From Pelomonas saccharophila_A (GTDB lineage Bacteria; Pseudomonadota; Gammaproteobacteria; Burkholderiales; Burkholderiaceae_C), in the NCBI RefSeq assembly GCF_031458095.1, contig NZ_JAVDXU010000006.1, positions 1-64,000 of the forward strand: a stretch of DNA of 64,000 bases, written 5' to 3'. Below are positions 1 through 7,671 of this stretch, in pieces. A model generated the notes under the pieces. That model was not told the origin of the DNA, did not search any database, and worked only from the letters and a program-made list of their open reading frames with translations. Positions within the stretch are counted from its first letter, which is position 1. Each line of letters opens with the position of its first letter. The position numbers were made by a program, and so were the translations under genes.

Positions 1-316
1 GGGGTATCACTTGAGGCCTAAAAGAACGGCCACGAAGTAGTCATTCTGGACTGACCACTAGTAGCCTGTCGCAGAGGAACGCCGAACTTCCGCTTTGGGC
101 ACATTGCTGCCGTACGGACGCCGGCGGGTACGGTCAGCAACCGCTGCGAAGCCGACCTAGACCCGGTTGGGCCCATCAGACGGCAGCTTCTGGCTGAATG
201 CGGTCAACGGCTGCGCTCTATGCTTTGGAGGTCGGGAAATGCGTTCTGCCTCTTCCGTTTTCCCTCTAGTTCATCGGCCAGGGTTATATCGGCATCGGGT
301 CTTGGGGCGATACGGT
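1..316. other. Left edge, no gene recognised
   Basis: This stretch is less GC-rich than most of the window. The only open frames are short and have no recognisable protein features or ribosome binding site. It lies beyond the 3' end of the minus-strand gene that stops at 317, so it may be downstream or accessory DNA. No terminator or repeat was seen. Confidence 0.4.
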
Positions 317-985
317 TCACTGCCCGCCTTCCACCCAAACAAAATAGCCCGGCTTGGCGCTGCGAAACAGCCACCCGCGTTGCCACACGCCAAGGATATG
401 CGCCTGGTCGAGCGGCTCGTCGCGGAGCCAATCGATGTGAAGAGAGTCGACGAAATCCTTCCGGCCCGGTACGCCATCGACTTTAGACAACCAGGCTTGT
501 TTGAACCGGTCTGGATTCAGGCCTAGATGCGCCAGCTCAGGACGCTTCATGAAGCTGTTATCGCTCCACATCCTTTGAGCCGTGTAAACGTCGGTCGGGA
601 TGTAGTCGCCCACCGGCTGCCTGAACCAATCCGCCCACAACGGCTCCGGGTCTGAATACCGGGTCGAGGGCACGAAGCTGAATGACGGGTCCACGGCGAA
701 GCGCACAACGTTGACAACGTCTGCGTGCTTGAGAGGCCCTTCGCATTGGATGAAACGGTGGTAGTCCTCATACCTGACTCTGGCCGACTCAAATCGGCGA
801 GGATCGTCCGCCTCGGGAAAGTAGCCGGCACGCAGGTGAGCGCCCGCACCTCTACCCAAATCTTTGCCGCCCTCGTACCAGATGAATCTCTCGTAGCCCG
901 CGTGCCGGCACCGCGCGGACTCATAGGTCGTACCAGCAAGGCATATGAAGACGACGGCAGCTGCAAACACGAAGAGCTTGATCAT
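317..985 (-). CDS. Hypothetical membrane-anchored or secreted protein
   Basis: A 222-residue protein that I do not recognise. It opens with a short hydrophobic stretch (about residues 3-17, IKLFVFAAAVVFICL), which is a signal peptide or single N-terminal anchor, so the rest is probably periplasmic. The body is polar and rich in aromatic residues (Trp, Tyr, Phe), with Cys residues near 26 and 75. I start it at the ATG at 985, just before the hydrophobic segment; an ATG six codons upstream is the alternative. Base composition is lower in GC than the neighbouring operon, so it may be acquired. No functional call is possible. Confidence 0.55.
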   Translation of the reverse strand: MIKLFVFAAAVVFICLAGTTYESARCRHAGYERFIWYEGGKDLGRGAGAHLRAGYFPEADDPRRFESARVRYEDYHRFIQCEGPLKHADVVNVVRFAVDPSFSFVPSTRYSDPEPLWADWFRQPVGDYIPTDVYTAQRMWSDNSFMKRPELAHLGLNPDRFKQAWLSKVDGVPGRKDFVDSLHIDWLRDEPLDQAHILGVWQRGWLFRSAKPGYFVWVEGGQ

Positions 986-1224
986 TTGCAAATCCAGTTG
1001 CAAGGCAGATCGCTCGCGACTGATTGAAGAACGAAGCTCCGAGTTTCAACGTCACTTGTGAGGGCAGGATGGAGCGCGTGAAGGCTGCGTGAAGTAGAGA
1101 AGCTGGGCGGAGCCACTCGTCCGCTCACGCTGCAAAGCTGCAGTCGCCTTCAGGCTGCAAGCCGCTGCCAACCCACTTGCTCACGTGTCGCCTCGGCAGG
1201 TCCAGCGCTCCGCCCGCCGCGGCA

Positions 1225-1902
1225 TCACTGCCAGCTCTCCAGCTCCAGCACGCGCGAGCCGCCCACCAGCATCGGCGAGGTGGACGGCTCGCTGCGTTCC
1301 AGTTTCACGAGGCCCACGCCGCGGCAATACCACTCGACGCTCGTCAGCGGCTGGTCGCGATAGCCGCTGATGGCGTCGACAAAGATCCTCACCGTCGCGC
1401 TGCCGCGCACGCGCAGGCAGGGCGAGAAACGGCCCGCCGGCACCTGCACCGCATCGGCCACGGCCTCGATCTCGTAGGTCATGGGAATGGCGGGATGGCT
1501 GTGCTTGATCTCGCGCGGGTACTCGGCCATGCGCATCAGCAGATAGGCCGTCGTCGTCGCCTGCCATTGCGTGCCCACGGCGTAGGGCGCCTTCAGCACA
1601 TAGCGGTCCCGCGGGTCGGCCACGGGATCGGCCTGCATGTCGCTCTTGCTGGCCACGCGGCGGATGCCGCCGGCATCGGCACGCAGCCAGTAGTTGACGC
1701 CGCTGTCGCTGCGACGCTGCCAGGCGGGTTGCTCGTCGAGCACCAGCGTCGCCGAACCCAGGGTGCGCAGCGTCAGGCTCTCGCGCTCGGGCGCCTCGGC
1801 GCCGCTGCGGGTCGTGACGGCATAAGTCCAGCGGTGACCGGCTTCGAGAGGGAACCAGGAGGCACCTTCGGGCGCGCGGCTGCAACCGGCCAGCGCCATC
1901 AC
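1225..1902 (-). CDS. Putative lipoprotein, last gene of the pqqB operon; start unresolved
   Basis: The frame encodes a lipobox (LAGC) followed by about 220 residues of secreted beta-rich protein with WTYAV and VPAGRF motifs, like proteins carried in the periplasm or outer membrane. The family is not recognised. The start is a problem. The in-frame GTG/ATG at 1902/1899 leaves almost no signal peptide. The ATG at 1927, which would give a proper one, is one frame off. The alternative in-frame ATG lies near 2069, behind two strong hairpins and inside the end of the preceding gene. Either a base was lost or gained near 1905-1927, or an unusual start is used. It lies downstream of the 2067-2561 gene in the same direction. 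Confidence 0.55.
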   Translation of the reverse strand: MMALAGCSRAPEGASWFPLEAGHRWTYAVTTRSGAEAPERESLTLRTLGSATLVLDEQPAWQRRSDSGVNYWLRADAGGIRRVASKSDMQADPVADPRDRYVLKAPYAVGTQWQATTTAYLLMRMAEYPREIKHSHPAIPMTYEIEAVADAVQVPAGRFSPCLRVRGSATVRIFVDAISGYRDQPLTSVEWYCRGVGLVKLERSEPSTSPMLVGGSRVLELESWQ

Positions 1903-1968
1903 GAGTAATAGACCGCGGCGGACGCATTTCGGGCCGAGCGACGGGCCGCTCCCGAGCCGGCCCGGTTG

Positions 1969-2019
1969 GCGATGTGCTCGCGGCCCAAGGCCGCGAGCAT
2001 CGCCGTCCCCTCGGGGGAC
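1969..2019. repeat. Two adjacent hairpins, REP-like intergenic element
   Basis: Positions 1969-2003 form a long stem (GCTCGCGGCC pairing with GGCCGCGAGC around CAA, extended by GCGAT/ATCGC with a two-base bulge). Immediately after it, 2005-2019 form GTCCCC-TCG-GGGGAC. They lie in the transcribed gap between the small membrane protein gene and the lipoprotein gene. The shape suggests a dispersed palindromic element, but no second copy is in this window. Confidence 0.55.
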
Positions 2020-2066
2020 CGGCCAGGGGCGCCCGCGTTCAGCGGGGCGAGACTGGACGAGGGGCA

Positions 2067-2561
2067 TCATTTCTCCGGCAATTGCGGCAAGGGCATGTCG
2101 CGCAACTTGACCTGCTGCTCGTCGCTGCCCGGCCTCAGCCAGGCCAGCCCCTTGCGGCCGACCTTGGGCTCGGCGGTGCCGAGCTGGCTGATGCCGTTGC
2201 GCACCTTCTTCATGCCTTCGTTCAGCAGGGCGTGCAGGTCCTTGGCATAGGGCAGCTGGTAGGCGCGCGGCTGGGCGGCGGGCTTGCCGTCTTCCACGGC
2301 GTTGACCCAGACATAGAGCGCCCCATCCCGCCTGGCCGTCGGCTCTTCGATGACGGCCGCCAGCAGCACGAAGCGCTCGGGCAGGGCATCGCCGCTGGGC
2401 CAGCCCCACAGCGTGTGGACGGCGCTGTCGGCGTAGAAGTAGAAGGCGCTGACGCCCAGCACGAGCAGGCCGCGCAGCCACGCGGGCCAGCGGGACTGCA
2501 GCAGGGCAAGCAGGCACAACAGCAGCAATGCAGCAAAGCTGAGGATGATGGGCAGGGTCAT
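2067..2561 (-). CDS. Hypothetical inner-membrane protein of the pqqB operon
   Basis: A 164-residue protein with two hydrophobic helices at about residues 3-20 and 28-46, then a soluble domain of about 115 residues containing AVIEEP, YQLPYAKDLH and KGLAWLRPG. The family is not recognised. The ATG overlaps the stop of the upstream MotB/ExbD-like gene by four bases (ATGA), so translation is probably coupled. That places it with the two ion-channel-like proteins in one complex or process. It ends 165 bases before the lipoprotein frame. Confidence 0.7.
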   Translation of the reverse strand: MTLPIILSFAALLLLCLLALLQSRWPAWLRGLLVLGVSAFYFYADSAVHTLWGWPSGDALPERFVLLAAVIEEPTARRDGALYVWVNAVEDGKPAAQPRAYQLPYAKDLHALLNEGMKKVRNGISQLGTAEPKVGRKGLAWLRPGSDEQQVKLRDMPLPQLPEK

Positions 2562-3166
2562 GGTCTTTGCATCAGGCTCTTGGGGAGGGTGTTGACGTTG
2601 ACGACGCTGCCGTCGGGCAGCAGCGTGAAGCGCACGGCCGTCGCCTCGTCGCCCTGGCGGGCCAGCTGGACGGTGCCGTAGAAGACGACGTCGGCGCGCG
2701 GGTTGACCTTGATGACCGTCACGGTCACCGGCACCGGCTGGCCGTCGTGGGACTGGTAGTACTGCACGTTGACGACGTGCTCGCCCGCCACGATGCCGCG
2801 CAGGCTCACCACCTCCTGGCGGAAGGGGCTCTGGATGCGCTGGCCGTTGATGATGGCGGAGGCATTGCCCTCGCCGCGGTCGTCGCGGTCCAGGTACATC
2901 AGGCCGGCCTCGCGCTGGCGGAACCACACCAGGTTGCCGCCCGGGTCCTGCACCCAGGTGTCGATGTCGTCGGGGCTGTTGTCAGGCCAGGCCACGTTGA
3001 CGAGGTACTCGGCCTTGGACGGCACGTCGCCGGCCTTGGTGGCGCGCGGGTTCATGGCCAGCAGCGCGACGATGAAGCAGAAGACAAAGCCGATCAGCAG
3101 GTTGAACAGCATGTCGTAGAAGGGGTCGACCTCGGCTTCACGCGAGCCGCGGCGTGAGCGGCGCAT
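2558..3166 (-). CDS. MotB/ExbD-like protein with periplasmic beta domain
   Basis: A 202-residue protein. A charged cytoplasmic N-terminus leads into one membrane helix (about 19-38) preceded by Asp14 and Asp18, in VDPFYDMLFNLL. This is the layout of MotB, ExbD and TolR subunits, whose aspartate carries the proton. The rest is a periplasmic domain with DIDTWVQDPGGN and YLDRDDRG, which resembles DUF2135/YfaP-type beta-sandwich domains rather than an OmpA or TonB-binding domain. Its start overlaps the stop of the MotA/ExbB-like gene (TGATG), so the two are translationally coupled and probably form one complex. That it conducts protons is inferred from family resemblance. Confidence 0.72.
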   Translation of the reverse strand: MRRSRRGSREAEVDPFYDMLFNLLIGFVFCFIVALLAMNPRATKAGDVPSKAEYLVNVAWPDNSPDDIDTWVQDPGGNLVWFRQREAGLMYLDRDDRGEGNASAIINGQRIQSPFRQEVVSLRGIVAGEHVVNVQYYQSHDGQPVPVTVTVIKVNPRADVVFYGTVQLARQGDEATAVRFTLLPDGSVVNVNTLPKSLMQRP

Positions 3167-3804
3167 CAGGCACCGTCCTTCTTCAGGCCGGCTCTCTGGA
3201 TGTCGGCCACCAGCGCATCGGCAAAGCGGTCCAGCCTCGTGAGTTGCAGCCCCAGCAGGATGTTGCCCACCAGGCCCACCATGGTCGTCAGCAGGGCCAC
3301 GCCGAGGCCAGCCGTCAGGCTGCGCAGCAGCTCCTGCGACTGCGCCGGGTCGAAGCTGTGCAGCTTGCCGATGGACAGGGCCAGCATCGAGAAGCCGATG
3401 ACCTTGCCCAGCAGACCCAGCTTGAGCTGGATGCCGTTGACCCACCAGGCCGTGCCATGCGGGCCGTGGCTGTGTTCCAGCAGCAGATCGGTGGCGGCTT
3501 CGCTGCCCGGCGCCGCCAGGTATTCGGACGCCCAGCCGGGTTCATCGCTGCGCGGATCGACCAGCAATCGGCGCTGGCGCTGCAGCTCGCGCGAGCGCTG
3601 GCCGCACCAGAGCGTGGAGCACAGGAAGATGGCGGTGATGACCAGGGTCAGCCCCGTCGGGTCGGCGCCCAGCAGCAGGGCCCAGACGCCGCGCATGCCG
3701 AGCAGCCAGGCGCAGAAGCTCAGGCCGCCGACCAGGGTCAGCCACTCCAGCCACAGCGGCTCGGGGTTGCGCTGCGAATGGCGCGAGGCGGCGATCGCCC
3801 TCAT
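3166..3804 (-). CDS. MotA/TolQ/ExbB-like proton channel subunit
   Basis: A 212-residue membrane protein. Two hydrophobic segments at about 21-43 and 50-66 are followed by a cytoplasmic loop, then by the paired helices typical of the family: LGLLGKVIGFSML (about 128-140) and GLGVALLTTMVGLVGN (about 167-182). These match the conserved GLLGTV and GLxxALxTTxxGL signatures of MotA/TolQ/ExbB. It would form the multimeric stator around the MotB/ExbD-like partner encoded next. Its ATG overlaps the pqqB stop by four bases (ATGA). What the motor drives is unknown; the coupling to pqqB points to a role linked to quinoprotein function or uptake. Confidence 0.75.
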   Translation of the reverse strand: MRAIAASRHSQRNPEPLWLEWLTLVGGLSFCAWLLGMRGVWALLLGADPTGLTLVITAIFLCSTLWCGQRSRELQRQRRLLVDPRSDEPGWASEYLAAPGSEAATDLLLEHSHGPHGTAWWVNGIQLKLGLLGKVIGFSMLALSIGKLHSFDPAQSQELLRSLTAGLGVALLTTMVGLVGNILLGLQLTRLDRFADALVADIQRAGLKKDGA

Positions 3805-4736
3805 AGCTCGATCACCATGCCGTCATGCGCCACCTCGATGCCCTGCTCGGCCAGCTCGCGGCGTTGTACGCCGCCGCGGTCGAGGATGGGGTTGCTGTGG
3901 TGGATGTGGGTCAGCACCTTGCGCGGCGCGCCGCTGGCCCTGAGCACATCGATCATGCCGGGCCGCTCGCCGTGGCGGCTCTGCGGCAGATGGCCCTTGT
4001 CGGTCGCACTCACCGTGCCGACGCCGGCCTCCTGCATGCCGTGCTCGGTCCAGAAGCTGCCGTCGACAACGACGCAGTCGGCCTCGCGCATCCAGGCCAG
4101 CTCGGCCTCGCCCACGTCGGCCAGGGCCGGCGACAGGAAGAGGCGGCGGCCGCTGCGCAGGTCCTGCACCTGCAGCGCGATGCATTCACCGGCCTCTTCG
4201 CCGCGCAGCCGCGCATGGCGGGGTGTGCGCGCCGGCACGGCCATGGCGGCAAAGCGCAGCGCCGGGAATCCCGGGATCTCGAAACTGGCGCTGCGCCGCT
4301 CGCCGGCAATGGGCAGCATGCGCCAGCGCACCTGGCAATAGCTCTCGAGCACATGCAGCAGCGGCAGGTCGGCCGTCAGGTCCTCGAACACCAGCGGCGT
4401 TGCATACAGCTCCAGCTCGCGGCTCTCGCGCAGCGACAGCAGGCCGGCGACGTGATGCAGCCGCGAGTCCAGCAGCACGACGGCGCGGATCGGCATGTCG
4501 TCGGCCTGCGTGGGCTGCAGGGCGCGCGTGGTGCGGATCTGCTGCGGCAGGTCGGGGCTGGCGTTGATCAGCAGCCAGCCCTCGCCGGGCCGGCCGTCCT
4601 GGGAGATGGCGATGGAGGACTGGGTGCGCGCGCTGGCGTCGAGTTCGCCGCGGCGCCAGGCGCTGCACAGCCGGCAGTGGCAGTTCCACAGCGGGAAGCC
4701 GCCGCCCGCGCCGGAGCCGAGCACGAGGAGCTTCAT
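3801..4736 (-). CDS. pqqB: PqqB, PQQ biosynthesis metallo-hydrolase-fold protein
   Basis: A 311-residue protein, the usual PqqB length. It begins MKLLVLGSGAGGGFPLWNC with the CxCxxC zinc-binding cluster at residues 19-24, has ARTQSSIAIS and INASPDLPQQ, and has the DxxxxHxxGLLxLRE motif of the metallo-beta-lactamase-like fold in the form DSRLHHVAGLLSLRE. PqqB acts in the cytoplasm in making pyrroloquinoline quinone, where it hydroxylates a tyrosine-derived part of the PqqA precursor. No pqqA, C, D or E is nearby. It heads an overlapping operon with two ion-channel-like genes and sits behind a sigma-54 promoter. The start is the ATG preceding the conserved LLVLGS strand. Confidence 0.9.
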   Translation of the reverse strand: MKLLVLGSGAGGGFPLWNCHCRLCSAWRRGELDASARTQSSIAISQDGRPGEGWLLINASPDLPQQIRTTRALQPTQADDMPIRAVVLLDSRLHHVAGLLSLRESRELELYATPLVFEDLTADLPLLHVLESYCQVRWRMLPIAGERRSASFEIPGFPALRFAAMAVPARTPRHARLRGEEAGECIALQVQDLRSGRRLFLSPALADVGEAELAWMREADCVVVDGSFWTEHGMQEAGVGTVSATDKGHLPQSRHGERPGMIDVLRASGAPRKVLTHIHHSNPILDRGGVQRRELAEQGIEVAHDGMVIEL

Positions 4737-4806
4737 GACAGCAAGCTCCGCGAAAACAAGAGACGGGACATGGATGCAAGGGATCAGCAAGCGATGCACC
4801 CTCGGG

Positions 4807-4823
4807 TGCAAAACCCGTGCCTT
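4807..4823 (-). promoter_or_regulatory. Sigma-54 (-24/-12) promoter of the pqqB operon
   Basis: Read on the minus strand, the sequence is AAGGCACGGGTTTTGCA. The GG is at 4821-4820 and the GC at 4809-4808, separated by exactly ten bases. It matches the consensus TGGCACG-N4-TTGCA except for the first T. The start of transcription would be near 4797, about 60 bases before the pqqB ATG. An enhancer-binding activator gene is adjacent. Confidence 0.8.
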
Positions 4824-4840
4824 GCGTCAATCGGGGGTTT

Positions 4841-4858
4841 TGCTCCAGATCGACACAG
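4841..4858 (-). promoter_or_regulatory. Putative activator site upstream of the pqqB promoter
   Basis: On the minus strand the sequence is CTGTGTC-GATC-TGGAGCA. The same two 7-base blocks with a 4-base gap occur at 7096-7113 before the cytochrome operon. The near edge is 20 bases from the -24 GG. It is a candidate binding site for the sigma-54 activator encoded next door, though such sites usually lie further upstream. Confidence 0.55.
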
Positions 4859-4888
4859 GGTGGAGCACCCATCCCCTCGGGAAAGTCC

Positions 4889-4908
4889 CGGGCCGCGGAT
4901 TCGGCCCG
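4889..4908 (-). terminator. Hairpin after the sigma-54 activator gene
   Basis: CGGGCCG pairs with CGGCCCG around a six-base loop, starting 11 bases beyond the stop of the regulator gene. On the minus strand it is followed by GGACTTTCCC, so the T-run is weak. It may separate the regulator transcript from the pqqB promoter region. Confidence 0.4.
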
Positions 4909-4918
4909 GAAACAACGC

Positions 4919-6964
4919 TCACTCGCCCTGCGGCGTGTTCCAGCGCAGCTTGCGATAGATGGTGTTGCGGCTGATGCCCAGCTGCTTGGAGGCCAGCGAG
5001 ATATTGCCGCCCGCCGCGTCCAGCGTGGCGCGGATCATGTCGATCTCGGCCTGCTCCAGCGTGCGCGCGCTCGCGGGCTCGGCGGCCACGAAGGCAGGCT
5101 GAGGCGCGGGCAGCACGGGCGCGGCCTCGTAGGCCTGCCAAACCGGCGCGGGTGCGGGCGGCATGGGCGGCATGACGCTGCCGCCCACCGCGCGCTGGAT
5201 GTCCTCGAGGAAATCGTCGGACAGGTGGTTGGTCGTGATCAGCCGCTCGCCGGCCGACATGACCGCCGCCGTACGCAGCACATTGGCCAGCTGGCGGATA
5301 TTGCCGGGCCACTGGTAGCGGCGGAACATGGCCAGCACCTGCGGGCTCAGCTCGGGCGTGTCCTGCGGCCTCTCGGCCTGCAGGATGCGGCGCACGATGG
5401 CCTCGATGTCGGTGCGCTCGCGCAGGGCCGGCAGGCGCAGGGCCAGGCCGTTGAGGCGGTAGTAGAGGTCCTCGCGAAAAGTCTGCTGCTCGATCATCTC
5501 GCGCAGATTGCGGTGGGTGGCGCCGATGACGGCAATGTCCACCGCGATGGACTTGGTGCTGCCCAACGGCGTCACGCTGCGCTCCTGCAGCGCGCGCAGC
5601 AGCCGCGCCTGCAGCGGCAGCGGCATGTCGCCGATCTCGTCCAGGAACAGCGTGCCGCCATTGGCCTGCACCAGCCGCCCCGGCGCGCCCTTGCGCCGCG
5701 CGCCGGTGAAGGCGCCTTCCTCGTAGCCGAACAGCTCGGCCTCGATGAGGCTCTCGGGAATGGAGGCGCAGTTCACCGCCACGAAGGGCTGGCGCGAGCG
5801 ATTCGAGTCATGGTGCACGGCGCGGGCCAGCAGCTCCTTGCCGGTGCCGGTCTCGCCCAGCACCAGCAGCGGGATGCCCTTGTCCAGCACGCGCTTGACC
5901 TTCTGGATGACGGTCTCCAGCTGCGGGTCGCCGGTGGGCAGGTATTGCAGGCCGGAGAAGCGCTGCGAGGCATCGGCGCAAGCCGCGGCCGGTGTCCCGG
6001 CTTCAACGGCAGTGGTCGCCACCTCGCGCACCTCGGCCAGCTCGACATCGGCCCGGTGCAGACCCGCCACCACCGGGCGCGACGGCCAGTCGAAGCGCGC
6101 GCTGACGAACAGCGTCTGCCCCGTCGGCAGGCAGAGCTGCATGGGCGGCGACAGTGGCATGCGGAAATGGTCGTAGATGGCTGCCGGCGTGGTGCCGAAC
6201 AGGCTGCTCAGGCTGCGCGCGCGCAGCTCGGCACCGCTCATGCCGAGCTGGTCCAGGGCCGCGCGGTTGGCACCCAGCAGCCGCCCCTCGGGTGACACGA
6301 CCAGGATGCCCTCCAGCAGCGTGCCGATGAACTCGGGCCGGCTGTGGAAGTGCAGGCGCAGGCGGTTGTTGTAGTCGTCCGAGAGCCAGTGGTTCTCGAT
6401 CATGCGGGCCGACATGCGCACCAGGCCCATGGTGTGCTGGTGGTAGCCGCGGTGGTCGCCGGTCACGTCCAGCACGCCCAGCATGTTGCCGCGCGGGTCG
6501 AAGATGGGCGAGGCCGAGCAGGTCAGGAAATTGTTGGCGTGCATGAAGTGCTCGCCGCCATGCACCAGCGTCGGCGCCTCCTCGAACAGGGCCGTGCCGA
6601 TGGCGTTGGTGCCCTTGGCATGCTCGGCCCAGTTCTCGCCCGGCGCCAGCGCCACGCGGTGGGCGCGGGCCAGAAAGCTGTCGTCCCCGACGGCGTGCAG
6701 GATGGTGCCCTGGGCGTCGGTCAGCACGATCATGCTTTCGGTGTTGACGATCTGCTCATAGAGCAGCTGCATCACCGGAGCGGCATGGGTGTACAGGCGC
6801 TGGTTGCGCTCGCGGGCCAGGTTGAGATCGCTGCGGATCAGCGGGTCGAAACCGCTTTTCTCGTGGCGCTTCAGGCCCAGGGCTTCGCTGCGCTGGTGGC
6901 TGCGCTCGATGAAGGCCTGTCGCGGGGGTGCCAGCGGCACGGCCCCTTCGGTTTCGATGGACAT
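4919..6964 (-). CDS. Sigma-54-dependent transcriptional activator, AcoR-like
   Basis: A 681-residue enhancer-binding protein with three parts. An N-terminal GAF-type sensor (about 65-195, with NWAEHAKGTNAIGTAL) is followed by a PAS-like segment (about 215-290). The AAA+ domain has Walker A GETGTGKE at 370-377, the sigma-54 contact loop GAFTGA at 417-422 and Walker B TLFLDEIGD near 438-446. A Fis-type helix-turn-helix lies at the C-terminus (about 650-675). The architecture is that of AcoR and related alcohol or acetoin regulators. A good AAGGAAG ribosome site precedes the ATG at 6964. It faces the cytochrome operon and follows the pqqB promoter, and both of those promoters are sigma-54 type, so it probably controls them. 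The effector is unknown; an alcohol or aldehyde is a reasonable guess. Confidence 0.88.
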   Translation of the reverse strand: MSIETEGAVPLAPPRQAFIERSHQRSEALGLKRHEKSGFDPLIRSDLNLARERNQRLYTHAAPVMQLLYEQIVNTESMIVLTDAQGTILHAVGDDSFLARAHRVALAPGENWAEHAKGTNAIGTALFEEAPTLVHGGEHFMHANNFLTCSASPIFDPRGNMLGVLDVTGDHRGYHQHTMGLVRMSARMIENHWLSDDYNNRLRLHFHSRPEFIGTLLEGILVVSPEGRLLGANRAALDQLGMSGAELRARSLSSLFGTTPAAIYDHFRMPLSPPMQLCLPTGQTLFVSARFDWPSRPVVAGLHRADVELAEVREVATTAVEAGTPAAACADASQRFSGLQYLPTGDPQLETVIQKVKRVLDKGIPLLVLGETGTGKELLARAVHHDSNRSRQPFVAVNCASIPESLIEAELFGYEEGAFTGARRKGAPGRLVQANGGTLFLDEIGDMPLPLQARLLRALQERSVTPLGSTKSIAVDIAVIGATHRNLREMIEQQTFREDLYYRLNGLALRLPALRERTDIEAIVRRILQAERPQDTPELSPQVLAMFRRYQWPGNIRQLANVLRTAAVMSAGERLITTNHLSDDFLEDIQRAVGGSVMPPMPPAPAPVWQAYEAAPVLPAPQPAFVAAEPASARTLEQAEIDMIRATLDAAGGNISLASKQLGISRNTIYRKLRWNTPQGE

Positions 6965-7095
6965 AGAGGCTTCCTTGGCCTGCCTCGCTACAGGCTTGTC
7001 TCCGTTGCGGTGCGGTCGTTGCCGCCCCGTCTGCATTCATCGTGTCCCAAACCGCACCGGCTGTCCATGCGCGAGATCAAGCCGCGCGCAAGTGA

Positions 7096-7113
7096 CTGTG
7101 TCAAGTTGGAGCA
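7096..7113 (+). promoter_or_regulatory. Putative activator site upstream of the cytochrome operon promoter
   Basis: The sequence CTGTGTC-AAGT-TGGAGCA agrees at 15 of 18 positions with the site before pqqB. It ends 11 bases before the -24 GG. It overlaps a short inverted repeat TGAC-TGT-GTCA (7093-7103). Further TGTCC half-sites lie at 7043 and 7062. Confidence 0.55.
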
Positions 7114-7121
7114 CTCCGGTG

Positions 7122-7138
7122 CTGGCATGTGGATTGCA
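7122..7138 (+). promoter_or_regulatory. Sigma-54 (-24/-12) promoter of the cytochrome/TonB operon
   Basis: The sequence CTGGCATGTGGATTGCA has GG at 7124-7125 and GC at 7136-7137 with exactly ten bases between. It matches TGGCAcG-N4-TTGCA with one mismatch. Transcription would start near 7149, about 50 bases before the cytochrome ATG. It lies in the divergent gap next to the sigma-54 activator gene. Confidence 0.85.
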
Positions 7139-7197
7139 GTTTGAGCTGCAAACCCGACACGGGCCTTGCAGACCTCGACAACACCGGAGACAGCCTC

Positions 7198-7671
7198 ATG
7201 AAACCTCAACCCCTCGTCATCGGCGGCATCCTGTGCCTGGCCGCCCTCGCCGCCGCCATGCAGGCCTGGGCCCACGGCGACGTCACGCCGCAGGCCGTGG
7301 ACACCACTAGCCTGCCCCAGCTCGGCGAAGCCTGGCGGCCCGAGAACCCCTTCCGCGGCAACGAGGCGGCCATCAAGATCGGCACCTCGGCCTACAACCA
7401 GAACTGCGCCCGCTGCCATGGCCTGGAAGCCATCTCCGGCGGCATCGCCCCCGACCTGCGCCGCCTGGACAACGACTGCTCCACGCTGAAGGACGACGCC
7501 AAGAAGGCCGCCTGCGTGAAAGACAACGACGACTACTTCCTCAACACCATCCGGCACGGCCGCAGCCGCAACGGCGCGGTCTACATGCCGCCCTTCGAGG
7601 GCGTGTTCACGCAGGAAGCCATGTGGGCGATCAAGTCCTACCTGGAAACCCGCCGGGAGAAGCCGCTGTGA
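7198..7671 (+). CDS. pedF: Cytochrome c-550, PedF type
   Basis: A 157-residue periplasmic monoheme cytochrome c. A signal peptide ends near residue 25 (AWAHG), the heme site CARCH is at residues 70-74, and the likely axial methionine is in VYMPPFEG (Met130). The length and the motifs GGIAPDLRRLD and AMWAIKSYLETR fit the PedF family, which takes electrons from PQQ-dependent alcohol dehydrogenases. It is the first gene of a tightly spaced five-gene operon behind a sigma-54 promoter. Its stop overlaps the GTG start of the next gene (GTGA). The dehydrogenase that should feed it is not in this window. Confidence 0.85.
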   Translation: MKPQPLVIGGILCLAALAAAMQAWAHGDVTPQAVDTTSLPQLGEAWRPENPFRGNEAAIKIGTSAYNQNCARCHGLEAISGGIAPDLRRLDNDCSTLKDDAKKAACVKDNDDYFLNTIRHGRSRNGAVYMPPFEGVFTQEAMWAIKSYLETRREKPL

